A stretch of 64,000 bases of DNA from Salegentibacter sp. Hel_I_6. GTDB lineage: Bacteria > Bacteroidota > Bacteroidia > Flavobacteriales > Flavobacteriaceae. Where the stretch lies: contig NZ_JQNQ01000001.1 in the NCBI RefSeq assembly GCF_000745315.1, positions 1,116,001 through 1,180,000 of the forward strand, read 5' to 3'. A model generated the notes under the pieces. That model did not search any database and was not told where the DNA came from. It saw only the letters and a program-made list of their open reading frames with translations. Positions 43,494 to 51,775 of this stretch are shown here, piece by piece (within the stretch, counting starts at the first letter, position 1; the number at the start of each line of letters is the position of its first letter). The translations under genes were made by a program, and so were the position numbers.

Positions 43494-45572
43494 TTAGCTA
43501 GCATTCGCTTCTCGTTGCTTCTTAAATAATTCCCCGGCTTTAAGCTTTCGGGAGTATTCATTAAGGTCTCTTCTAACTTCACTAGACATTATGTAAAGCC
43601 CTATTATATTAGGGAAGGACATTGCAAGAATCATCATATCAGAAAAGTCAAGTACAGCACCTAAACTAATAGAAGCTCCTACAACTACAAAAACAAGGAA
43701 TAGTATTTTATATGCCAATTCGGTCTTTTTACTTTTTCCAAATAAATAGGTCCAGGAACGCATCCCGTAGTAAGACCAGGAGATCATTGTAGAAAAAGCA
43801 AATAGGAATACCGCCATTGCCAGTACGTAAGGGAACCAGGAAACTACACTGGCAAAAGCATCTGAAGTTAATTGAACTCCACCTACTCCCTGTACTTCGT
43901 GCATTCCTGTGAAAATTAACACCAATGCTGTTAATGTACAAACTACTACAGTATCTATAAAAGGTTCCAATAAAGCTACAAAACCTTCAGATGGCGGATG
44001 GTTTGTTTTCGCTGCCGAGTGGGCAATCGCTGCCGATCCAACCCCGGCTTCATTAGAGAATGCCGCACGTTGGAAACCAACGATTAATACCCCAATAATT
44101 CCACCTTTTAAGGCTGTGGGGTTAAAAGCACCGTCGTAAATAGCTCCAAATGCCGGACCTATATTTTCAATATTGATAAATATTACAGTTAAAGCTCCAA
44201 GTACATATACTGCAGCCATAAACGGTACAACTTTACCAGTTACTTTAGCTATACTTTGAATACCTCCAATAATTACAATACCTACAAGTACCGCTACTCC
44301 TAAACCAAACCAAAAACCATTACCGATTAAAAAAGTAAATTGCCCGGAAAGTATTTCAAAAGACTGGTTGGCCTGAAACATATTACCACCTCCAAAAGAA
44401 GCACCAATACCAAGTACGGCAAAAAATGCAGCAAGGAATTTACCTAAACCGCGCATATTTCTTTTTTCAAGGCCATAACGCAAATAATTCATTGGTCCTC
44501 CAAAAATTCTACCTTCAGAATTGATAAAACGATACTTTACACCAAGTGTACATTCCACAAATTTTGATGCCATCCCTAATAAACCTGCAATAATCATCCA
44601 AAAAGTTGCACCTGCACCACCAAGGGAAATTGCAACGGCAACCCCGGCGATATTACCAAGCCCTACTGTTGCAGAAACTGCTGTAGCCAGGGCCTGGAAG
44701 TGAGTAATACTACCCGGCGCGTTAGGCTCATCATATTTTCCTCTGGCAAGATCTATAGAGTGTTTAAATCCTTTAAAATTGATAAAGCCCATTTTTACAG
44801 TGAAAAATGCGGCTCCAAAAATTAACCAAACAACAATAAATGGAATATTATGCTTTTGTGGCGTTCCATTTGGATTGGTTAAAAGTTGTGGCTCGTCATA
44901 TTGAATTCGAGCGAGCATGTGCGCGTTTGTTTCAATAAGATCTGAGCTATTTTGGTAATCCCAAATAGTTCCACCTTCATCTACGAGGTAACTTACAGTT
45001 CCGGTAGCATTAGCAGTAGCTTCTAAGTCTCCACTGTTGTCTGAACTTACAATAGCAATAAGATCGCCTTCATTTACGTGGCTACCTTCTTCTACCCTCC
45101 ATTCTTTTAAAGTGAACTTATCTTCAGTATCAGCGGCCCAATCTGGAGTAGGTACCATTCTTTCTTCAGCATAAACTTTTGGATCGTAGACACCAAGAGC
45201 TGTAAAAGGATCCCAGAATAAAACTGCTGTCATCCCTTCTACGATAGGCACAAAAGTCCCATTAAAATGTTCAGTAATGGCTTCAGCCTTAATCTCAAAG
45301 CTTTTGGTTACAGAATTCCCCTGACTATCGCTAACAGTTACTTTATAAGGAACACCCTCGGTAAGACCTTCAGCACGGGAAGACTCCAAAGAAGTATCCG
45401 GGTCTGACCATTCATACTTGTAAGGGGGTTCCCCACCTGTTACTTCAAGATCAATAAAACCGTTATTGATGACGTTAGATGGATTGCCAACTTTGGCCTG
45501 TACATCCAGTTCTTGTGCATTAATTGCTAAAATTGAAAACAAAAAGAACATTGAAAGTAGATACTTTCTCAT
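43494..45572 (-). CDS. AGCS symporter fused to secreted SprB-like and lipoyl-like domains
   Basis: 692 residues, about 240 longer than a normal AGCS protein. Signal peptide (1-19, INAQ); a SprB/PKD-like repeat (about 24-95) with LEVTGGEPPYKYEWSDPD; a barrel-sandwich segment (about 140-220) with WRVEEGSHVNEGDLIAIV and LEATANATGTVSYLVDEGG that looks like a biotinyl/lipoyl domain but has no modifiable lysine at the tip; then helices from about 243 with GSITHFQALATAVSATVGLGNIAGVAVAISLGG and FQRAAFSNEAGVGSAAIAHSA. The N-terminal part should be periplasmic and may capture substrate or contact another protein. Amino-acid/Na+ symport is inferred from the family. Confidence 0.85.
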   Translation of the reverse strand: MRKYLLSMFFLFSILAINAQELDVQAKVGNPSNVINNGFIDLEVTGGEPPYKYEWSDPDTSLESSRAEGLTEGVPYKVTVSDSQGNSVTKSFEIKAEAITEHFNGTFVPIVEGMTAVLFWDPFTALGVYDPKVYAEERMVPTPDWAADTEDKFTLKEWRVEEGSHVNEGDLIAIVSSDNSGDLEATANATGTVSYLVDEGGTIWDYQNSSDLIETNAHMLARIQYDEPQLLTNPNGTPQKHNIPFIVVWLIFGAAFFTVKMGFINFKGFKHSIDLARGKYDEPNAPGSITHFQALATAVSATVGLGNIAGVAVAISLGGAGATFWMIIAGLLGMASKFVECTLGVKYRFINSEGRIFGGPMNYLRYGLEKRNMRGLGKFLAAFFAVLGIGASFGGGNMFQANQSFEILSGQFTFLIGNGFWFGLGVAVLVGIVIIGGIQSIAKVTGKVVPFMAAVYVLGALTVIFINIENIGPAFGAIYDGAFNPTALKGGIIGVLIVGFQRAAFSNEAGVGSAAIAHSAAKTNHPPSEGFVALLEPFIDTVVVCTLTALVLIFTGMHEVQGVGGVQLTSDAFASVVSWFPYVLAMAVFLFAFSTMISWSYYGMRSWTYLFGKSKKTELAYKILFLVFVVVGASISLGAVLDFSDMMILAMSFPNIIGLYIMSSEVRRDLNEYSRKLKAGELFKKQREANAS

Positions 45573-45740
45573 ATAGAATAGTGGTTGTTTAATTTAGAAT
45601 GAATATTTCCGCGAAGCAAGATGCTAAAAAAATAGGCTTTTTCAAATTTTTACGAGTTAAATTGTAAAGGTTTGTTAAATTAAATTGGTTTAAACTTGCC
45701 AATTCTTCATTTTCCCTAAAAAAATGCAGCTAAATACAGC

Positions 45741-45971
45741 TTATAGGTCAAAAACTGAAGTTCTTTTAGTGTAAACTAAATCTTTAAGTTTTAACCAAAA
45801 TGCCAGGGTTAAATAAACAACAAACCAGGAGCCTAAAGTAAAAAATGAAGCATAAATAAAAAACAGGCGAACACTTTTAGCGCGCATTCCCATTTTATCT
45901 GCTACCCGGGAAGACACATAAAAACCGTGCCTTTCAAAAAAATACCGAATATTATGCACCATCTTTTTCAT
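45741..45971 (-). CDS. PspC-domain protein
   Basis: 76 residues. IRYFFERHGFYVSSRVADKMGMRAKSVRLFFIYASFFTLGSWFVVYLTLAFWLKLKDLV is the PspC pattern (amphipathic helix and one membrane helix), here in the single-domain form often found in Flavobacteriia. PspC proteins take part in envelope stress responses; no other psp genes are nearby. It follows the DUF2851 gene by 18 bases. Confidence 0.85.
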   Translation of the reverse strand: MKKMVHNIRYFFERHGFYVSSRVADKMGMRAKSVRLFFIYASFFTLGSWFVVYLTLAFWLKLKDLVYTKRTSVFDL

Positions 45972-45989
45972 AGTTGCAAATATAACATT

Positions 45990-47270
45990 TTAAGCTCTTC
46001 TTTGCAGTAATTTGATACCAATACCACATTCCAAACACTTGTTTTTATTACAATAATTACTTTTTAATTGTACCATTGCCTGGGAATGCATCGCATTTTC
46101 TACAGTGCCTTTACGTATCTTTTTAAAATTCTGAATAATTTTATTCCCCTCTGAAGGTATATTCTCCATCATCAAAAGTAAATCATCAACCTCATCATTG
46201 CCGCAAGCACGTGAATAACAAAACCGCAAAGGAATAATGGTATTAATTAGCACCAGATCTTTAAATGCTGAACTCAACTTCTTTTGTCTTTCTATATGTT
46301 TCTTCGGAAAAGTAAAATGCTCTTTCCAAAAGGCTGAAGTTTCTACATCCAGGATTTTATAGGTATCCTTCAATGACTTTGAGGCGATTAATACTGAAAA
46401 TAAGTTTTTATGCTTAGAATAAAGGGAAGCTAATTGAGAAAGTCTGATATTAGGAAAATTATCTGGTCTCAACCTGAAATACTTTGGAGGAATTATTCCG
46501 GAATTGGATAAGGTATATTTATGTTTTAAATAAGAATACTCTTGTTTTAAATCTTTAAAATAAGTGATATTAAGTTGCTTTCTCAGCAAACCAGCCTGAC
46601 CAAAAAATAATGCTTCTAAAGTAAAATTATTATTAGAAGCCTTCTTGACCACTGAAAAATCAAGACTTTGCGCCATACTTAAAAAAGCATCGCCGTTAAG
46701 ATTAAGACCGAAATTCTTGGCCAACATTTGGAATAAAACCGCTTCCCAATTGTTATCTGACTTTTCTAACAATTCCGTAATAAGTCCCGATTTCTCCTCC
46801 AAACGTTCCAGGTATAATCGTTCCTGCCAATGCCGCAGCGTAAAATCATCTATATCTTTAAAGTTCTTTTCGCAATTAATCCAGTTTTGTGAGGAAGAAA
46901 AAAGTTGCCTGTAATCATCTAACAGGTTTTTATCTACCAGGTTTTTAAGGCTTAAAGCAGGAATTGTAGTATCATTATCTCTTTGAATCTCGGTGTCGTT
47001 TTCCCAAACCACGTGAAGAATAACATTATTGTAGTTTCTATCTTTTTCGTGTTGATGAAAATACCAATCGGAAGCTTTTATGTGTAACTCGACATTTCCA
47101 GCCCAAAGCTGTTCTCCTATTTTTAACCGGGCATTAAAAAAATCGGGGCCTGAGTTGAAATTATGTGTACCACTATCTATAAGAAGTACTTTCTCTCCCT
47201 GCGTAGTTTCAGCATTGGTAAAATCGAATTTCTTATATTTCCAGAGATAATGTAAAAAGTCTTCCCGCAT
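45990..47270 (-). CDS. DUF2851 family protein
   Basis: 426 residues. MREDFLHYLWKYKKFDFTNAETTQGEKVLLIDSGTHNFNSGPDFFNARLKIGEQLWAGNVELHIKASDWYFHQHEKDRNYNNVILHVV is the DUF2851 N-terminal block; the acidic D/E-x-K-like set (GPDFFNA, GNVELH) hints at a PD-(D/E)xK-type nuclease fold, an inference. A C-terminal Cys cluster (YCNKNKCLECGIG) could bind zinc. Function not established. Upstream of pspC in the same direction. Confidence 0.82.
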   Translation of the reverse strand: MREDFLHYLWKYKKFDFTNAETTQGEKVLLIDSGTHNFNSGPDFFNARLKIGEQLWAGNVELHIKASDWYFHQHEKDRNYNNVILHVVWENDTEIQRDNDTTIPALSLKNLVDKNLLDDYRQLFSSSQNWINCEKNFKDIDDFTLRHWQERLYLERLEEKSGLITELLEKSDNNWEAVLFQMLAKNFGLNLNGDAFLSMAQSLDFSVVKKASNNNFTLEALFFGQAGLLRKQLNITYFKDLKQEYSYLKHKYTLSNSGIIPPKYFRLRPDNFPNIRLSQLASLYSKHKNLFSVLIASKSLKDTYKILDVETSAFWKEHFTFPKKHIERQKKLSSAFKDLVLINTIIPLRFCYSRACGNDEVDDLLLMMENIPSEGNKIIQNFKKIRKGTVENAMHSQAMVQLKSNYCNKNKCLECGIGIKLLQRRA

Positions 47271-47281
47271 CTTTTAAAATT

Positions 47282-47314
47282 AAAAAAATGCGGCCTAAAA
47301 CTAAGCTTTTAGGC
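47282..47314 (-). terminator. Terminator after the SGNH lipoprotein gene
   Basis: GCCTAAAA (47293-47300) pairs with TTTTAGGC (47307-47314); on the minus strand the stem is followed by CGCATTTTTTT. The stem overlaps the last base of the stop codon. Confidence 0.8.
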
Positions 47315-48018
47315 TATTGCGGTAACATTTGGGGGATTTCATCTATAACCTCATCAACCCAATAGCGGTACATCAATGCGCTGGGGTGCAAACCGTCTTC
47401 AGCAATAAGATCTCCATCTCTTGCAGCTTCTCTTGAGATTGGGGTTATATTATAAAAGTCAACTTCAAATTCAGAAGTAACCTTTCTAAAAACTGCATTA
47501 AATTCATCGATTTCGACTCCAATAGTTTCGGCATTTTCTTCACCAAAAGGCGTTGCTCCATAATCTGGAATACTCAAAGCAAAAACTCCCTTTTCCCTTA
47601 GTTTAGAATGATTAAGCGCCAGTTTAAAGATTTCACGTAATTCTTCTTCATATTCCTTAATAGTCTTTCCCTGATATTGGTTATTAACACCAATTAAAAT
47701 AGAAACCAGGTCAAATTTTCGGGTATAATTTAATTCTGAACGCATTGCAGACAAAAGATTTCCGGTGGTCCAACCAGTTTTAGCAATAATCTTTGGAGGT
47801 GCAACTTTATGACCTCTTTCATTAAGTTCTGCTACCAGCTGCACCGGCCAGCGGTCTTTTTCGGCTACACTCTCCCCAATAGTGTAAGAATCTCCAAGGG
47901 CGAGATAACTATAATCCATTCCTGACGGATTATCGGTTTCGGTATTTGTTGTTACTGAATTTGAAGAACTGCAACCAATTAATAAAGAAGCAAAAAATAA
48001 TAAGTATAAATTTTTCAT
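47314..48018 (-). CDS. SGNH/GDSL-family hydrolase lipoprotein
   Basis: 234 residues from the ATG at 48018, which directly begins a lipoprotein signal peptide (MKNLYLLFFASLLIGCSSS); the open frame runs 14 codons further upstream without a signal. Block I YLALGDSYTIGESV carries the nucleophile Ser, block III VSILIGVNNQ the Asn, and DGLHPSALMY the catalytic Asp-His pair. Likely an outer-membrane-anchored esterase or lipase acting on glycans or lipids; substrate unknown. Divergent from the next gene. Confidence 0.88.
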   Translation of the reverse strand: MKNLYLLFFASLLIGCSSSNSVTTNTETDNPSGMDYSYLALGDSYTIGESVAEKDRWPVQLVAELNERGHKVAPPKIIAKTGWTTGNLLSAMRSELNYTRKFDLVSILIGVNNQYQGKTIKEYEEELREIFKLALNHSKLREKGVFALSIPDYGATPFGEENAETIGVEIDEFNAVFRKVTSEFEVDFYNITPISREAARDGDLIAEDGLHPSALMYRYWVDEVIDEIPQMLPQ

Positions 48019-48086
48019 AGGATATCTTTCTAAGGCAATAAATAGTGTATTTTGCAGCAATTTATAACTTTTACATCATTTTAAAT

Positions 48087-48641
48087 ATGAAATTATATTA
48101 CTTTTTATTCTTTTTCAGTACAGCCATAATTGCTCAAAATAGTCCGTCGGAAGAATTTTGGAGCAATCTGCAAAACCATTGCCGCAAAACTTATGAAGGC
48201 ACTATAACCGAAGGGATGGGTAATGATGATTTTGATGGTAAAAAACTAATAATGCACGTTCGTTCCTGTGAAGAGAATGAAATTAAAATTCCGTTTTTTG
48301 TAGGAGAAAATAAATCACGAACCTGGATTTTAACGCTTGAGGATGATAAAATTCAGCTTAAACACGATCACAGGCAGCCTGATGGCAGCGAAGATAAAAT
48401 CACCCAATACGGCGGAACTTCTTCAAATACCGGCCTTGCAAACATCCAGGTTTTTCCTGCCGACGAGGAGACAGCAGCTTTAATTCCAGCAGCGGCTACC
48501 AATGTTTGGTGGATTACTTTAAATGAAGAAATCTTCAGCTATAACCTAAAGAGAATAGGTTCTAAAAATAACTTTACGGTAGAGTTTGATCTCTCCAAAC
48601 CGGTAGATACTCCAGCTGCACCCTGGGGATGGGAAGACTAA
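48087..48641 (+). CDS. Secreted protein of unknown function
   Basis: 184 residues from the ATG at 48087, which begins a signal peptide (MKLYYFLFFFSTAIIAQ); an upstream in-frame start at 48045 would precede it with non-signal residues. The mature protein is beta-rich, with ENEIKIPFFVGENKSRTWILT, KHDHRQPDGSEDKITQYGGTS and DTPAAPWGWED at the end. I recognise no catalytic motif. Homologues are likely to be limited to Bacteroidota. Divergent from the SGNH gene. Confidence 0.7.
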   Translation: MKLYYFLFFFSTAIIAQNSPSEEFWSNLQNHCRKTYEGTITEGMGNDDFDGKKLIMHVRSCEENEIKIPFFVGENKSRTWILTLEDDKIQLKHDHRQPDGSEDKITQYGGTSSNTGLANIQVFPADEETAALIPAAATNVWWITLNEEIFSYNLKRIGSKNNFTVEFDLSKPVDTPAAPWGWED

Positions 48642-48727
48642 TTGAATTTAAGATAGTTTTAAAAGCTACGCCTAAATTCAGGTTAAACTTTAAAGCAAAA
48701 ACTCGATTTTAATAATTTTGCTTATCT

Positions 48728-48735
48728 TATTTTTG
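48728..48735 (+). promoter_or_regulatory. -7 promoter box for the small membrane-protein pair
   Basis: TATTTTTG fits TAnnTTTG and lies 24 bases before the ATG at 48759. Confidence 0.45.
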
Positions 48736-48758
48736 AATAGGAAATCAGCGAGAAAATT

Positions 48759-48953
48759 ATGAGACCTAACCACAAGAAAGAAGTTGAAACCGGGAAAACT
48801 TCAAAGCAGGCACAAGCTAACCCTTCGCCAGAACAGGAGGAATCAAAAAATGCATTTGCTCGTTTTTTTTCTAAAATGGGATATTCAATCTGGTTTGCAG
48901 TTATGGTTATTGGCGGCGTAATCGCCTTCATTGTTTCACTGCTAGTTCTATGA
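48759..48953 (+). CDS. Small single-helix membrane protein
   Basis: 64 residues: a polar N-terminus rich in Lys, Glu and Gln, then FFSKMGYSIWFAVMVIGGVIAFIVSLLVL, one transmembrane helix at the C-terminus. Not recognised. Its stop overlaps the next ATG by four bases (ATGA), which argues that it is translated and coupled to its neighbour. Confidence 0.65.
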   Translation: MRPNHKKEVETGKTSKQAQANPSPEQEESKNAFARFFSKMGYSIWFAVMVIGGVIAFIVSLLVL

Positions 48954-49297
48954 AAAGCCTAAAATCAGTATTTTTTATATGTTGCCTTCTTTTCGCTATT
49001 CTTCAAAGCCTTTATTTTTTAGATCAACCCGTCCCACAACTTTTAAGGTTCTACCTGGCAGATTTTCTTTGTATGCCTATTGTATTAAGTATTTGTCTTT
49101 TTGCGGTTCAATACCTTAAAAAAGATAAAAACATTCGTCTAAATCTAATAACAGTATTCTCGGTATTTTTAATGTACACTATTTATTTTGAAGTAGTTCT
49201 CCCACCCTTACACTGGAGATATACCGCCGATATTTTTGATGTTTTCCTTTATCTCATTGGAAGCGGACTTTTTTATTTGCTGCAGAAGCTTCCTTAA
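48950..49297 (+). CDS. Four-helix membrane protein of unknown function
   Basis: 115 residues with about four hydrophobic helices: SVFFICCLLFAILQSLYFL, LCMPIVLSICLFAVQYL, LITVFSVFLMYTIYFEVVL and DIFDVFLYLIGSGLFYLLQ. The DVFLYLIG helix resembles VanZ-like proteins, but the match is weak. Similar flavobacterial proteins sometimes carry a transporter name in databases that the sequence does not support. Overlaps the preceding small gene by four bases. Confidence 0.65.
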   Translation: MKSLKSVFFICCLLFAILQSLYFLDQPVPQLLRFYLADFLCMPIVLSICLFAVQYLKKDKNIRLNLITVFSVFLMYTIYFEVVLPPLHWRYTADIFDVFLYLIGSGLFYLLQKLP

Positions 49298-49316
49298 GAT
49301 TGCAATAAATAAAAAA

Positions 49317-49352
49317 CGTCATGCTTAACTCGTTTCAGAGTGCAGCATGACG
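49317..49352. repeat. Short degenerate copy of the palindromic repeat
   Basis: CGTCATGCT (49317-49325) and AGCATGACG (49344-49352) pair perfectly; the internal AACTCGTTTCAG resembles the CGTCAnnCTGAACnnGTTTCAG arm of the 62-bp repeats. It lies between convergent genes and may serve as a terminator. Confidence 0.6.
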
Positions 49353-49394
49353 AGATAAAACTTTTATTAATTCTGTAAGTTTATTAGGCCTATT

Positions 49395-50375
49395 TTAATC
49401 TAAAAAACCCTGTTTTTTCATCCATTCATCGTTGAAAATTTTCCCTACGTAACGACTTCCGTGATCGTGAAATAAAACTACCACAACATCATCCTTGGAA
49501 AAATGCTCTTTTAACTGAAGTAAACCTTTTGCCGCAGCACCCGCAGAATTCCCTAAGAAAAAACCTTCTTCTTCAGCAAGTTTTCGCGTGTATACCGCTG
49601 CGTCTTTATCGGTGACTTTGGTAAAGCCGTCAATTACACTAAAATCTACATTCTTTGGTAGAATATCTTCTCCAATCCCTTCAGTGATATAAGGATAGAT
49701 CTCTTTTTCATCGAACTCGCCGGTCTCGTGGTATTTCTTAAAAACAGAACCGTAGGTATCAATTCCCCAAACTTTAATATTTGGATTTTTCTCTTTTAAA
49801 TATTTACCAACACCAGAAATGGTTCCGCCAGTTCCTACACCCACTACAAAATGTGTCACTTTGCCATCGGTTTGCTCCCAGATTTCAGGACCGGTGCTTT
49901 CGTAATGTGCTTTGGTATTGGCCAGATTATCATACTGATTCACATACCAGGAATTTGGTGTTTCCTCTGCCATTCTTTTGGAAGTCGAATAATAAGACCT
50001 GGGATCCTCTGGAGCAACATCGGTTGGGCAAACAACTACTTCACAACCCACAGCCTTTAGAATATCAATTTTTTCCTTGCTTTGCTTATCAGAAAGCACG
50101 CAAACCATTTTATACCCTTTTACAATAGCAGCAAGTGCAAGGCCCATCCCGGTATTTCCAGAAGTTCCTTCAATAATAGTTCCTCCGGGTTTTAAGATCC
50201 CATTAGCTTCAGCCTCCTCTACCATCTTCACCGCCATACGATCTTTAACCGAATTTCCAGGATTAAAGGTTTCATATTTAGCCAGCACAAGTGCATCAAT
50301 CTCTTTAGTAACTTTATTCATTTTCACCATTGGCGTATTCCCAATCGTGCCTAATATATTTTCTACGTAATCCAT
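49395..50375 (-). CDS. PLP-dependent cysteine synthase / cystathionine beta-synthase family enzyme
   Basis: 326-residue fold-type II PLP enzyme. The Schiff-base lysine is K44 in NPGNSVKDRM; GTSGNTGMGLA binds substrate carboxylate and VGVGTGGTISGVGKYL the PLP phosphate. The segment PTDVAPEDPRSYYSTSKRMAEE and the ending DHGSRYVGKIFNDEWM are typical of the cystathionine beta-synthase subgroup rather than CysK/CysM; regulatory CBS domains are absent. Either serine/homocysteine condensation or cysteine synthesis is possible. Monocistronic with its own promoter. Confidence 0.88.
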   Translation of the reverse strand: MDYVENILGTIGNTPMVKMNKVTKEIDALVLAKYETFNPGNSVKDRMAVKMVEEAEANGILKPGGTIIEGTSGNTGMGLALAAIVKGYKMVCVLSDKQSKEKIDILKAVGCEVVVCPTDVAPEDPRSYYSTSKRMAEETPNSWYVNQYDNLANTKAHYESTGPEIWEQTDGKVTHFVVGVGTGGTISGVGKYLKEKNPNIKVWGIDTYGSVFKKYHETGEFDEKEIYPYITEGIGEDILPKNVDFSVIDGFTKVTDKDAAVYTRKLAEEEGFFLGNSAGAAAKGLLQLKEHFSKDDVVVVLFHDHGSRYVGKIFNDEWMKKQGFLD

Positions 50376-50394
50376 AGTTTAATTTTTGAAGTTG

Positions 50395-50422
50395 CAAAGG
50401 TAGAAAATTGAATCTATTTCAA
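50395..50422 (-). promoter_or_regulatory. Promoter of the CBS-like gene
   Basis: Minus-strand TTG (50420-50422), 17-base spacer, TACCTTTG (50395-50402), 20 bases before the ATG. Confidence 0.6.
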
Positions 50423-50533
50423 CTTAAATACCAAAAACTCCTGATATTTTAAATTAACTCGATAATCGAGATTTATATATTCCGAGGTGGGCAATAAGAG
50501 CTTAATTGTCTCGTGAAACAGTTCTGGAGTAGT

Positions 50534-51766
50534 TTATTCAAATTTAATTGCTCTGGAAGGAGAAATCTTTGAAATAATTACTGAAGGAATTATTAGCATC
50601 AACATACAAAGAATTAAAGTACCCAGGTTTACCGCAAGGATATAATCCCAACTTAAATAAACGGGCACTTCAGTAACATAATAGGTTTCTGGATTTAATG
50701 GAATGAGTTTAAAATATTTCTGAAGTAATAGAAGCCCCAGCCCGATTAAATTTCCCCAAAAAAGTCCTTTAATAATAAGATACCCGGCATTATAAAGAAA
50801 GATTTTTCTAATGCTCCAATCGTCTCCTCCCAACGCTTTTAGAATCCCTATCATTTGAGTGCGTTCAAGAATTAACACTAGCAAAGCGGTAATCATATTA
50901 ATACCCGCCACCAGGATCATAATTCCTATTATAAGCGCAATATTAAAATCGAAAAGCGCGAGCCATTCAAAGATCGAGTAATACTTCTGGGTGATCGTTT
51001 CTGTATCTAAAAAGGAGCCGGTATTTTCATAAACCTCCTGGCCTTTTTCGTTTATTTTATCGAAATCATTTAGAAACACTTCAAAATTCCCAATTTCGTT
51101 ATCTTCCCAACGATTTATTCGCTGAATATGCCGAATATCAGCCAGCACATACAGCTTATCAAATTCCATAAAACCTGAATCATATATCCCGGTGATCAAA
51201 AAGCCTCGCGTTAAAGGCCTGTCACTTCCATCTCTTAAAAAGTAAGTAGGCACTCTATCCTCAACTTTCAATTGAAGCCTATTTGCTAAATATGCCGAAA
51301 TTAAAATTTCATCATTAAGCTTATTATTATAATCGGGTAGTTTTCCTTCAGTCAAAAATTCTTCAAAATAACTCCAGTCATAATCGGTTCCCACACCTTT
51401 AACCACAACGCCTTCGAAATCGGTTTCAGTACGAATTATCCCAAACTTGGTGGCCACCGCCTGCATGTGAGAAATCCCTTCTACGGTTTCAAACTCAGGA
51501 TAAAAATCCTGGTTTTTATCAACGGGAACTAAGGTGACCTGTGAGCTATTATTATCGTAGTTAGAAATATTAATATGCCCATTAAAAGCAGCGATTTTAT
51601 CTCGTATTTTTTCCTGCAAACCAAGACCCGTGGCGAAAGAAACCAGCATCATAACCACACCAATCGCAATTGCCGCGATCGCTATTTTTATAATAGGAGC
51701 AGAAATACTACTTTTATGGCTTTTACCGCCAATTAGGCGTTTAACAACAAAAAATTCGAAATTCAA
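50534..51766 (-). CDS. ABC transporter permease, LolC/LolE (FtsX) type
   Basis: 410 residues. One N-terminal helix (about 24-48, IIKIAIAAIAIGVVMMLVSFATG), a large periplasmic domain, and three C-terminal FtsX helices (ALIIGIMILVAGINMITALLVLILERTQMIGILKALG; FWGNLIGLGLLLLQKYF; ILAVNLGTLILCMLMLIIPSVII). This is the topology of LolC/E or MacB-like permeases involved in lipoprotein release or extrusion; no ATPase is adjacent. The start is TTG: MNFEFFVVKRLI fits the usual N-terminus and no ATG is available. The start codon is nine bases from the divergent NamZ ATG. Confidence 0.88.
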   Translation of the reverse strand: MNFEFFVVKRLIGGKSHKSSISAPIIKIAIAAIAIGVVMMLVSFATGLGLQEKIRDKIAAFNGHINISNYDNNSSQVTLVPVDKNQDFYPEFETVEGISHMQAVATKFGIIRTETDFEGVVVKGVGTDYDWSYFEEFLTEGKLPDYNNKLNDEILISAYLANRLQLKVEDRVPTYFLRDGSDRPLTRGFLITGIYDSGFMEFDKLYVLADIRHIQRINRWEDNEIGNFEVFLNDFDKINEKGQEVYENTGSFLDTETITQKYYSIFEWLALFDFNIALIIGIMILVAGINMITALLVLILERTQMIGILKALGGDDWSIRKIFLYNAGYLIIKGLFWGNLIGLGLLLLQKYFKLIPLNPETYYVTEVPVYLSWDYILAVNLGTLILCMLMLIIPSVIISKISPSRAIKFE

Positions 51767-51775
51767 ATTATCACG

